Below are positions 8,032-13,928 of a stretch of DNA of 26,320 bases, piece after piece. The DNA is taken from IMG/VR virus record IMGVR_UViG_3300022559_000020, positions 1-26,320 of that record, one strand, 5' to 3'. Source of the DNA: a virus. Numbering within the stretch: position 1 is the first letter of the stretch; every line of letters begins with the position of its first letter. The position numbers were made by a program, and so were the translations under genes. The notes below the pieces were generated by a model that saw only the letters and a list, made by a program, of their open reading frames with translations, made no database searches and had not been told where the DNA came from.

Positions 8032-8529
8032 ATGGCTTTTGCAATAACCATTCAGGCAGATAGTTCACCGATTGAAGCAGTACTTAATCAATTAGGTAAC
8101 TTTGATTCATTAAAGAACCAGTTGTTTGATGAGATTGGTGCTGGGCTGGTCAACAGTATTCAACACCGATTCTTAACGGGTACCGGTGTAGATGGTAATC
8201 CGTGGAAGATTTCATGGCGTGCACGTATGCAGGGTGGCGAGACGCTGCGCGATACTGGCCGCCTAATGAATTCCTACACACACAATGTACTTTCAAGTGG
8301 TGTGGAAGTGGGTACAGATGTTGCGTACGCGCCACATCTGCATTACGGCGCAACAATCCTACCTAAGAATGGCCAATACATTACTTTTGCAGTGGGTGGC
8401 CAATATCGGAAAGTTAAGCAGTCGATTCTACCGCCTCGAACTCAACTCGGCCTTGATGCTGAAGATGAGGTTATGGTTTTGGATATTGTTGGGAGTTTTA
8501 TAGATGAGCACCTTCTTCGCGGTGCGTGA
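8032..8529 (+). CDS. Virion morphogenesis/tail completion protein (Mu gpG-like)
   Basis: Protein of 165 aa of the phage virion morphogenesis (Mu gpG, P2 S-like) family, which helps join or finish tails. Family marks seen: FLTGTGVDGNPWKISWRAR, the loop LRDTGRLMNSYTH, and VAYAPHLHYGATI, a pattern repeated across this family. ATG 8032 is chosen because GAGG lies at 8023-8026 with a 5-base spacer; the GTG at 8026 sits on the ribosome site itself. It overlaps the next gene by 26 bases. Confidence 0.88.
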   Translation: MAFAITIQADSSPIEAVLNQLGNFDSLKNQLFDEIGAGLVNSIQHRFLTGTGVDGNPWKISWRARMQGGETLRDTGRLMNSYTHNVLSSGVEVGTDVAYAPHLHYGATILPKNGQYITFAVGGQYRKVKQSILPPRTQLGLDAEDEVMVLDIVGSFIDEHLLRGA

Positions 8530-8926
8530 TGAGATTGCAGAAAAACTGAAAGAGATTCCAGAATTTCTAAAGATTTATACGCCGTTGAATTCAGTCAGCG
8601 TAACAGAGATGTCGCAAGTCACGCCGTCGGCACACGTCAATTTTGTTCGTATAGATAAAAAGGCAAGTGCAGGTCGTGGAAGTATCAACCAGATCGGTCA
8701 GCAATGGGCGGTTACGGTGGCATGTCGCAATGCTCAATCTCAAATGACCGATGGACGTGCTGTAAGTGATGAAGCGGGGCTTTTGACTGAGAAGGTGATT
8801 CAACTGCTTTCTGGTTGGCAGCCTAAAGCATCACGCACGGCGTTGGAAATGATTTCTGTTCGGGACGGTTACAGTCCGGGCTTTGCATACATCACTATTA
8901 TTTTTGAATCACAAAAATTCATTTAG
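8504..8926 (+). CDS. Tail terminator-like protein (Mu gp37-like)
   Basis: Protein of 140 aa, alpha/beta, with no signal peptide. It begins VRDEIAEKLKEIPEFLKIY, has a central QQWAVTVACRN strand and ends SPGFAYITIIFESQKF, the layout of small tail terminator proteins that cap the growing tail tube. It starts inside the preceding tail completion gene (26-base overlap) and is followed by a small module gene and the tail tube gene, the place where Mu-like phages carry gp37 (DUF1834-like). The exact Pfam family is from memory and less sure than the role. Confidence 0.72.
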   Translation: MSTFFAVRDEIAEKLKEIPEFLKIYTPLNSVSVTEMSQVTPSAHVNFVRIDKKASAGRGSINQIGQQWAVTVACRNAQSQMTDGRAVSDEAGLLTEKVIQLLSGWQPKASRTALEMISVRDGYSPGFAYITIIFESQKFI

Positions 8927-8935
8927 GAGCCAGTC

Positions 8936-9109
8936 ATGGCAAAACAATACAAGGCAACTCAGCCTGTCGGCCGCTTTCAAAAAGGCGATGTCGTTGGTGG
9001 GCTGGATGATGCGCAAATTAAAAAATTACTGGCAGATGGTGTGATTCAGGAAGTACCTGAAGCTAAAGCCGCTGCTCCAGCCAAGAAAACCACAGGGGAT
9101 GAAAAGTAA
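8936..9109 (+). CDS. Small 57-aa module protein before the tail tube gene
   Basis: Complete 57-aa protein with an AGGAGC ribosome site ahead of ATG 8936 and a stop that overlaps the start of the tail tube gene (TAATG). Its first 40 residues match the start of the 7217 protein at many positions: KQYKATQPVGRFQKGDVVGG against KYTAKQSIGHFMPGDEIKG, then LLADGVIQE against LLASGAIEE. It ends in an Ala/Lys tail. It therefore looks like a duplicated structural module. Function unknown; a stabilising role in head-tail joining is a guess. Confidence 0.75.
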   Translation: MAKQYKATQPVGRFQKGDVVGGLDDAQIKKLLADGVIQEVPEAKAAAPAKKTTGDEK

Positions 9110-9852
9110 TGGCTAAATCAGATTTAATCTCGCTTCAAGGTGAGCTTCATTTGGCGAAGATGGTTAATAGTGTGCCATCTGCCTTATTGCCCGTTGGTAA
9201 TACACCGGAATTACAGATTGCAATCTCTAGTGAATCCACGGATCACTATGAAAGTAAAACCGGCCTCCGTGCTAAGGATGCGGTACTACGCAAACAAACT
9301 GCAGTGGCTATCTCTGGTACGCTTGAAGAAGTAACAAAGCAAAACTTAGCAATGGTCCTAAGTGGCAAATCAATCGAAATCCCTGAAACTCAGCTGACTG
9401 ATATTACTCTGGGTGCTGTAGAAGCTGGCGCCATGATTGACTTAGGACATCGTAATTTAAGTGAAGTGGATTTTAAAGACAGCTCGGATGTTGCCATCAC
9501 TTCAGATAAATATGTACTGGATGCTGTTTACGGTACAGTCATTTTTAATGAAGCTATTGTTGGTTCAGTTAAGTTTTCTGCCAAAGCCGGTGCTAAGACA
9601 CGTACTACAATTGCAACTAACCTAGGTAATGAATATCGCTTGCTGTTTAAAGGCATTGATACTGTTACAGGCGATAAGGTGATCTTAACTTTATGGCGCG
9701 TCGAATTTTCGCCAGATACCGAGTTTGATCTAATTCATGAGGACTTCGGATCTTATTCAATTGAAGGTGAAGCACTGGCAGATATCTCTAAAGCTAATGA
9801 TGAAGAGCTAAGTGTATTTGGTCATATTGAGCGTTTTAGCGTAGCTGCATAA
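9109..9852 (+). CDS. Major tail tube protein
   Basis: Protein of 247 aa, beta-rich, without signal peptide. The sequence LLPVGNTPELQIAISSESTDHYESKTG followed by KQTAVAISGTLEEVTKQNLAM is typical of siphovirus major tail proteins. The later part includes LTLWRVEFSPDTEFDLI, another strand-rich stretch. It is expected to stack into the tail tube through which DNA passes. No sheath gene accompanies it, which supports a non-contractile tail. It is the last gene of the co-directional head/tail block before the accessory block, and is followed at once by a hairpin. Confidence 0.85.
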   Translation: MAKSDLISLQGELHLAKMVNSVPSALLPVGNTPELQIAISSESTDHYESKTGLRAKDAVLRKQTAVAISGTLEEVTKQNLAMVLSGKSIEIPETQLTDITLGAVEAGAMIDLGHRNLSEVDFKDSSDVAITSDKYVLDAVYGTVIFNEAIVGSVKFSAKAGAKTRTTIATNLGNEYRLLFKGIDTVTGDKVILTLWRVEFSPDTEFDLIHEDFGSYSIEGEALADISKANDEELSVFGHIERFSVAA

Positions 9853-9858
9853 CCCATA

Positions 9859-9905
9859 CAGGCACAAAAGAACTCTACGGCGCTATGCGTCTTTTTTTGT
9901 GCCTG
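9859..9905. terminator. Bidirectional terminator-like inverted repeat
   Basis: CAGGCACAAAA (9859-9869) pairs with TTTTGTGCCTG (9895-9905), with A and T runs on both sides of a 25-base loop. It sits between the tail tube stop and the stop of the convergent minus-strand gene at 9906, so it could end transcripts from both sides. Confidence 0.65.
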
Positions 9906-10105
9906 TTATTTCATCCAGGATTGTGCGGATTGACCAACAAAGGAATCAAAGTATTGCTGAACATCTAAAGGGATTTGTTTAGATGGAGAGTTTGTAATAA
10001 GAACTAAATCAATTTTTTCATCTGGATTAAAAGTGAAGGCACGACCATTGGTGTGAGCAACAGCAGTATGATCCTTGTGGGTTTTTTATTAAGCCACTGT
10101 GACAT
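9906..10105 (-). CDS. Hidden 66-aa minus-strand moron (frameshifted as read)
   Basis: Reading the minus strand from ATG (10105-10103) gives MSQWLNKK. Adding one base to the T run at 10082-10087 (A run on this strand) lets the frame continue as THKDHTAVAHTNGRAFTFNP through LDVQQYFDSFVGQS to a TAA at 9908-9906, a 66-aa protein. Without the repair the second part has no start and is preceded by two stop codons. The composition looks like real protein, and the stop abuts a terminator-like hairpin. There is no signal peptide or membrane segment, so it is probably cytoplasmic. Family not recognised. It is oriented against the tail operon, as morons often are. Confidence 0.65.
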
Positions 10106-10133
10106 TTAAGGCACCATTTAATATTGTTCTAAG

Positions 10134-10161
10134 TGCTATAGCATTTTATCAATGTTATAAT
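10134..10161 (+). promoter_or_regulatory. Extended -10 promoter with overlapping palindrome
   Basis: An extended -10 element TGTTATAAT lies at 10153-10161, 30 bases before the ATG at 10192. A perfect 10-bp palindrome, TGCTATAGCA (10134-10143), covers the place where the -35 hexamer would be. The region lies between divergent genes, so the palindrome could be an operator. Confidence 0.5.
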
Positions 10162-10191
10162 TTTGGCAGAATTATAAGCATTGGTGAGAAT

Positions 10192-10407
10192 ATGAAAAAT
10201 TTAGAAGAGAAAATACAGGGCGCTATCATTAGAGTGGTTTCAGAGCACCACAAAGAGGCTGGTGAGCTTTGTCGCGTACTAAAAGCTGAATTTAAGTTTG
10301 AGGTACCAAATAATAATAATTGCGAATATAAGGGCTATGTAACAGCTTTTGGTGATCATGAGCTTGATAAAATGTCTGCGCTTGAATATGCGGTTGCAAC
10401 TCGATAA
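10192..10407 (+). CDS. Small accessory protein, first of a three-gene moron unit
   Basis: Soluble 71-aa protein, MKNLEEKIQGAIIRVVSEHH onwards, helical at first and then with an Asn-rich turn (PNNNN) and a short strand region. ATG 10192 is chosen because GGTGAGAA precedes it and an extended -10 promoter lies 30 bases upstream; an earlier in-frame ATG at 10099 would place the promoter inside the gene. It is followed closely by two genes in the same direction, ending at the terminator at 11031. I do not recognise the family. Confidence 0.7.
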   Translation: MKNLEEKIQGAIIRVVSEHHKEAGELCRVLKAEFKFEVPNNNNCEYKGYVTAFGDHELDKMSALEYAVATR

Positions 10408-10422
10408 GCATGGGTGAAAATA

Positions 10423-10674
10423 ATGAATCTGTATCGAATTACGCGCAATGATAACCCTGATTATGATGAGTTTGTAGGATTGGTTGTTGCTGCACTAGAT
10501 GAAGATTCAGCAAAGCAAACAGCCTACACGGCACAATACGCGCATAAATATTCAGACGATACATTTCCTCACTCTACAAACTTTAACGGCAATAATATTC
10601 AAGTTGAGCTGATCGGAACAACGGATAAGTTTGAAAATGGTTATATTGTATTAGCTGATTTTTTGCACGGGTGA
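10423..10674 (+). CDS. Small accessory protein, second in moron unit
   Basis: Soluble 83-aa acidic protein (MNLYRITRNDNPDYDEFVGL, ending YIVLADFLHG), alpha/beta in appearance, with no signal peptide. ATG 10423 with GGTGA five bases upstream is preferred over the GTG at 10414, which lies within the ribosome site. The gap to the next gene is only four bases, so the two are probably translated from one transcript. The DEFVGLVVAALDEDSAKQTA part resembles generic phage accessory proteins that handle small regulatory tasks, but I cannot assign a family. Confidence 0.72.
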   Translation: MNLYRITRNDNPDYDEFVGLVVAALDEDSAKQTAYTAQYAHKYSDDTFPHSTNFNGNNIQVELIGTTDKFENGYIVLADFLHG

Positions 10675-10678
10675 GAAA

Positions 10679-11041
10679 ATGAGTAAGCTAGAAAAAACTT
10701 TATCAAAAGAAGATCTTTTACAAGAATTTCGTAAGGGTATTGCTAAAATGCAACAGAGCTGCGAAGAATTAAATGAAGCAATGGCTCAGTGTGCGGAAAC
10801 CGCCAAACAATCTGTAAAAGTGATGCGCTTGCTGCGAAACGGGAAACCAAGTTTTGATGATATCGATCAGATACCTGTTGTGCATGTAAATGTTGAAACC
10901 ATCAGTGATGAAACAGTTATCAAATACGAGTCGAATGATGAAAAGCTTTTAGATGAGGTTGTAAATCAGATTGATAAGAAGGTTTTTATTGCTGACGACC
11001 CTTTACGTCCTCAAACCATGAGCTACATAGACCGCCACTAA
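10679..11041 (+). CDS. Coiled-coil accessory protein, third in moron unit
   Basis: Protein of 120 aa. The first 55 residues form a strong amphipathic helix/coiled coil (EDLLQEFRKGIAKMQQSCEE, then LNEAMAQCAETAKQSV), and the rest is acidic with short strands. No signal or membrane segment. It starts four bases after the previous stop with a GGTGAGAA site. Its last codons overlap the terminator hairpin, which marks the end of this transcription unit. Family not recognised. Confidence 0.75.
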   Translation: MSKLEKTLSKEDLLQEFRKGIAKMQQSCEELNEAMAQCAETAKQSVKVMRLLRNGKPSFDDIDQIPVVHVNVETISDETVIKYESNDEKLLDEVVNQIDKKVFIADDPLRPQTMSYIDRH

Positions 11042-11052
11042 GGCGGTTTTTT
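11031..11052 (+). terminator. Rho-independent terminator
   Basis: ACCGCC, loop ACTAA, GGCGGT and a six-T tail. The stop codon of the preceding gene lies in the loop. Confidence 0.9.
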
Positions 11053-11144
11053 AACACCTCATCGTTTTGTAATGTTTGGTTAGTTTAATTAGCGCTCAAT
11101 AGGGCTATAAAGGATATTCAGTTCACGTTAAGAATAAAACTGCT

Positions 11145-11222
11145 ATGACTAAAATAGAAATATTTGTCTCCATCCTAGCCGTAATAATTATTTCTACTAT
11201 TATTTATCTTGTATGTCAGTAA
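11145..11222 (+). CDS. 25-aa single-span membrane micropeptide
   Basis: Reads MTKIEIFVSILAVIIISTII then YLVCQ: five polar N-terminal residues and one hydrophobic span, with a terminal Cys. It is closed 15 bases later by its own hairpin terminator (11237-11259), and a TATAAA box lies at 11106-11111. A second copy of the same design (TK.EI followed by one span) occurs at 12269, which supports both as real genes. No strong ribosome site is visible. Function unknown; small phage membrane peptides can alter host membrane proteins, but nothing here shows that. Confidence 0.5.
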   Translation: MTKIEIFVSILAVIIISTIIYLVCQ

Positions 11223-11236
11223 GTTAGGAAGCTAAG

Positions 11237-11259
11237 AACCGTCTTTGGGGTGGTTTTTT
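11237..11259 (+). terminator. Terminator hairpin with two G-U pairs
   Basis: AACCGTC and GGTGGTT pair across a TTTGG loop, with two wobble pairs, followed by further T residues. It ends the micropeptide unit. Confidence 0.65.
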
Positions 11260-11406
11260 GATAAGTGGAAGTTTCACCTGGCTATATAAGTTGAATTTTA
11301 AAAATACTTAAAATGGTTAAACATAACTTTACAAATCCACTCTCCCTAGATGTTAGATAAGATTGAAAATTAATGTAAAGTGTCGCCCTTAATACATGGG
11401 GATATT

Positions 11407-11748
11407 ATGAAAAATTTAAGCTTATTCTTTTTTATTATGATTTTAGCGGGTTGCGGACACAGAGAATCTAACGGTCAGCAACCTGATCTAGAAACAATCA
11501 AGAAAGAACAGCTTGAATTTGCAAAAGAAGCCACTAAAGAATTCATTCCCAATCCTGATTCAGCTAAGTTCCGCAATCAAGTCGGGGATTGTGGGGAAGT
11601 TAGCTATAAGGAAGTAGGGGGCACAGATATTGATTTCCAGCGTTTCATTGTGCTTGAAAAGAATATAGTGCTTGTAGAAAATCAGATGGATCCAAAGCAA
11701 TTTGAGCTTTCATGGAAAAGCTCCTGCACACCAAGTTGGAATAAATAA
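11407..11748 (+). CDS. Small lipoprotein with CGEV domain (moron)
   Basis: Protein of 113 aa with a lipoprotein signal: MKNLSLFFFIMILAGC, lipobox LAGC with Cys16 as the lipidated residue. The mature part has a short helical linker (KKEQLEFAKEATKEFI), then a domain with DSAKFRNQVGDCGEVSYKEV and a late Cys (SSCTPSW). The same domain is in the protein at 13355. ATG 11407 follows GGGGAT, and a GTG at 11380 would spoil the signal peptide. An extended -10-like TGTTAGATA lies at 11351-11359. It should sit in the inner or outer membrane facing the periplasm. Two conserved Cys may form a disulfide. Role unknown; phage lipoproteins are often used for superinfection exclusion. Confidence 0.85.
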   Translation: MKNLSLFFFIMILAGCGHRESNGQQPDLETIKKEQLEFAKEATKEFIPNPDSAKFRNQVGDCGEVSYKEVGGTDIDFQRFIVLEKNIVLVENQMDPKQFELSWKSSCTPSWNK

Positions 11749-11755
11749 TTATAAG

Positions 11756-11778
11756 GCCCTCATTTGAGGGCTTTACTT
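11756..11778. terminator. Terminator between convergent morons
   Basis: GCCCTC (11756-11761), loop ATTT, GAGGGC (11766-11771), then a T-rich tail. It lies between the lipoprotein gene on the plus strand and the minus-strand gene ending at 11778, so it may serve both. Confidence 0.75.
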
Positions 11779-11948
11779 TATTCATCAGATGATTCGGATT
11801 TTTGGTCCTTACCATCTCCATATTCTAAAGCAACCTGTTGCGCTTCAGCTGCAGCAGTGGCTTCTATTGGAATCGAGTCAGCTGCGATAGCTACGGTACC
11901 AGTAAATCCCATTAAAGCTAAGATTAGAATTTTCGAATACTTTTTCAT
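11778..11948 (-). CDS. Small secreted protein, minus strand (moron)
   Basis: A 56-aa protein on the minus strand with a textbook Sec signal peptide (MKKYSKILILALMGFTGTVA then IAAD), followed by about 34 acidic, Ala/Glu-rich residues ending KSESSDE. The ribosome site AGAGGAA lies five bases before the ATG on that strand. The mature peptide is very short and probably disordered or helical, acting in the periplasm. I recall small proteins of this style in Acinetobacter prophages, but cannot name a family. It runs against the tail operon and meets the lipoprotein gene at a shared terminator. Confidence 0.78.
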   Translation of the reverse strand: MKKYSKILILALMGFTGTVAIAADSIPIEATAAAEAQQVALEYGDGKDQKSESSDE

Positions 11949-12268
11949 TTGAATTTCCTCTACGTTTCTAAGACTTAATTTCAGTGTAGAGAATGATTTA
12001 AATCGTGGATGTAGCAGCTATGTCGGGATATGTAAGATATTCAGGTCTAAAGTTATAGGTTTCTAGGTTTGCGTAAGAATGCTTTTCGGTTGAAACTTTT
12101 TGTTGAGTTGCTTAACGAAATGTTTGAATGCTTCAGTAGGTAGCTACACTCTGAAGAAACTTCCCTAACTTCTAAATCTTTGTAACATCCAATAATTTTT
12201 TGTAATCTTTATGTTATAAATTGTTTGCTTTGCTTATCATATGAATAATGAAAAGTGGAGCACCGAAA
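11949..12268. promoter_or_regulatory. 320-base intergenic region with promoter-like site
   Basis: No convincing gene was seen on either strand. Near the left edge CTCTAC/GTAGAG (11986-11991 with 11958-11963) could fold over the ribosome site of the minus-strand gene. An extended -10 element TGTTATAAA lies at 12212-12220, about 50 bases before the micropeptide start, and closely resembles the element at 10153. A palindrome GATTTAAATC lies at about 11997-12006. The rest is A+T-rich with nothing I can assign. Confidence 0.45.
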
Positions 12269-12367
12269 ATGCTAACAAAAACAGAAATCATTGTTGTCAT
12301 TCTAATGGTAGTAGCCTTAATTTTCATCGTGTATGAGATGGGACAAGGTGGTAGTTGGACTTTATAG
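12269..12367 (+). CDS. 32-aa single-span membrane micropeptide
   Basis: Reads MLTKTEIIVVILMVVALIFI then VYEMGQGGSWTL: a short polar start, one hydrophobic span and a Gly-rich tail. GTGGAG lies seven to eight bases before the ATG, an extended -10 promoter lies upstream, and a strong terminator (12394-12417) follows within 30 bases, so this is a complete little transcription unit. It shares the TK.EI start and single-span design with the micropeptide at 11145. It should insert in the inner membrane. Function unknown. Confidence 0.6.
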   Translation: MLTKTEIIVVILMVVALIFIVYEMGQGGSWTL

Positions 12368-12393
12368 AATTCAGCCTTTATCAACGGTAAAAG

Positions 12394-12417
12394 AAAAGCA
12401 CCTTCGGGTGCTTTTTT
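12394..12417 (+). terminator. Rho-independent terminator
   Basis: AAAAGCACC, TTCG tetraloop, GGTGCTTTTTT. It is followed by AATGCCTAAAATTTA, a linker also found after the terminators at 13883 and, shortened, 25395. Confidence 0.92.
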
Positions 12418-12447
12418 AATGCCTAAAATTTAAATCGAGACATCATC

Positions 12448-13008
12448 ATGAATGATTTTTTCCTAGCAACAAATCGCAGCATCAAAATCAATGACATTGA
12501 AGTGCGTCAGATCCAGATGAAAGACTTTGACACCTGGGCAATGCATGCTGAAGTATTGAAGAACTTCATCAAAGACCAAAATCATTCAGATGAGATTTTG
12601 ACAGGGTTATTCAAGGCTCACGGTGTGCAAGTCATTTCGACCATGGCATGCGTCACCGATCTGGACAATGAATCATTAGTAGAACTTGCTACTGATGAAC
12701 AGGGATTTAAAGAGCTACTTAAGGCAGTACTTCTGGTCAATCAGACTTATTTCAAATACGAAAAGCCAAAACGCGGCATTAAAAAGAAAGATGACTCCAC
12801 CTGGTTTGATTCATTCCAATTTTTGGTATCAATGGGTCATCAGCATAGCGAAATCATGGAAATGACTTACGGTGCATTCCAAGGCTATGTTAAGGCAGGG
12901 AACAAGATGTATAAACAGGGAATCTTTAATAACGCCGTTGCTGGACGTGTAGCTCAAGCTGATAAGAAAGGCTTTGAATCATTTAAGAAAGAAATGGTTT
13001 CTGATTGA
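12448..13008 (+). CDS. Tail assembly chaperone-like protein
   Basis: Protein of 186 aa, helical and soluble, with no signal peptide. It lies where siphoviruses encode tail assembly chaperones: after the tail tube and before the tape measure, although here separated by morons. The first two thirds (from NDIEVRQIQMKDFDTWAMHA to LLKAVLLVNQTYF) have the look of phage chaperones that coat the tape measure. The last third (FDSFQFLVSMGHQHSEIMEM onwards) may be the part that in other phages is made by a programmed frameshift (G/GT); here it is in the same frame. The role rests on position and general character rather than a firm family match. Confidence 0.65.
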   Translation: MNDFFLATNRSIKINDIEVRQIQMKDFDTWAMHAEVLKNFIKDQNHSDEILTGLFKAHGVQVISTMACVTDLDNESLVELATDEQGFKELLKAVLLVNQTYFKYEKPKRGIKKKDDSTWFDSFQFLVSMGHQHSEIMEMTYGAFQGYVKAGNKMYKQGIFNNAVAGRVAQADKKGFESFKKEMVSD

Positions 13009-13033
13009 TCAAGTAGCACCCTAAAGTTATGAT
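13005..13033 (+). promoter_or_regulatory. Sigma70-like promoter for second moron unit
   Basis: TTGATC (13005-13010), a 17-base spacer, and TATGAT (13028-13033), 27 bases before the GTG start at 13061. It begins within the last codons of the chaperone gene. Spacing is ideal and the match to consensus is good. Confidence 0.6.
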
Positions 13034-13060
13034 GTGGAAATAACTATTTAGGGGGTTAGT

Positions 13061-13342
13061 GTGAAAAAATTATTATTAGCTTTATGTTTGGTGTCGGGGT
13101 TCACGTATGCAGAAAGGACAACTACCAGCATTCGCACACCATCGGGTGATCTGGTAAAAATTGGGGATAGCCACCAAGCACTTAAAGATAAGCTTCAAGT
13201 AAGCAAACCTAGATTCTATGTGTTAGATGATGGAAAGCTTTATTGTGCGGCAACTGAATATGTGAAAAGTGTTGATTTGCAGGAATACAACATCATCTTG
13301 TGCCGAGACAGAATTGTTAAAATTCTCTGGCGTAATCTTTAA
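13061..13342 (+). CDS. Small secreted protein (moron)
   Basis: Protein of 93 aa starting with GTG behind a GGGGG ribosome site. Signal peptide MKKLLLALCLVSGFTYA, cut before ERT. The mature domain has TPSGDLVKIGDSHQALKDKL, then a strand-rich part with two Cys (LYCAATEYV and IILCRDRIV) that may pair, ending KILWRN. The pattern of a GDS turn followed by a helix and Trp-Arg end resembles small periplasmic DUF2845/SmpA-type proteins, but this is a loose likeness. It is driven by its own promoter and followed 12 bases later by the next moron. Confidence 0.78.
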   Translation: MKKLLLALCLVSGFTYAERTTTSIRTPSGDLVKIGDSHQALKDKLQVSKPRFYVLDDGKLYCAATEYVKSVDLQEYNIILCRDRIVKILWRNL

Positions 13343-13354
13343 GCGAGGTGCTAG

Positions 13355-13845
13355 ATGAAATATTTATTCGTTGGGCTTCTTATTCTTGCATCTGGCATGC
13401 TTTATTTTATGCACCAAAGCAACAAGGCATCAGCTGAAAGATTAAAGCAGGCTGAAATTTTACATCAGCAGAAATTAGAACAGGAAAAATTGATGCAGAG
13501 AATGCCACTAAATCTACTGCAGAAAAAAAGGCTCAAGCTGAATTAACCCGCATTAAAGAAAATGAAGCCGCACAAAAAGCAGAACAAGATAAACAACAGG
13601 CTCAAATTGAATTAGCTGCTCAGAAGGTTAAGGAGCGGTTAATTGATTCTGATTCTGCAAAATTTAGAAATCAGAAAGGTAACTGTGGTGAGGTGAATTC
13701 CAAAAACCGCATGGGTGGATATACTGGTTACTCTCGTTACATTTACGATCCAGTAAATGACACGATAATGATTGAGAGTGACTCCAAGAATTCTGTTTTT
13801 ACTCCGCAAGTTATGGATGCGCTATGGCCTAAATCTTGTGGATAA
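13355..13845 (+). CDS. Membrane-anchored CGEV-domain protein (frameshifted as read)
   Basis: As read the frame stops at 13546. Adding one A to the five-A run at 13485-13489 restores a 163-aa protein: an N-terminal membrane anchor (YLFVGLLILASGMLYFM), a long charged coiled coil (about residues 22-95, rich in Lys, Glu, Gln, Ala), and a C-terminal domain with DSDSAKFRNQKGNCGEVNSK, GYTGYSRYIY and a final WPKSCG. The domain is the same as in the lipoprotein at 11407, including the Cys in CGEV and a late Cys. The protein would be anchored in the inner membrane with the domain in the periplasm. The restored frame continues to a stop just before a strong terminator, which supports the repair. Confidence 0.75.
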
Positions 13846-13882
13846 AACGACGCACTAATACGTGCTTTTAAATATCTACATT

Positions 13883-13904
13883 AACCCGCTTCGGCGGGTT
13901 TTTT
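13883..13904 (+). terminator. Rho-independent terminator
   Basis: AACCCGC, TTCG tetraloop, GCGGGTT and further T residues. It closes the second moron unit 25 bases before the tape measure start and is followed by the linker ATTGCCTAAAATTTA. Confidence 0.92.
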
Positions 13905-13928
13905 ATTGCCTAAAATTTAGAGGTCAGC

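Noticed and set aside
11764-11952. Plus-strand 62-aa frame
   Set aside because: It is the shadow of the minus-strand secreted protein, which has a signal peptide and ribosome site.
12448-13008. Programmed -1 frameshift in the chaperone gene (G/GT type)
   Set aside because: The C-terminal part is already in the same frame and I saw no slippery heptamer with a second overlapping frame.
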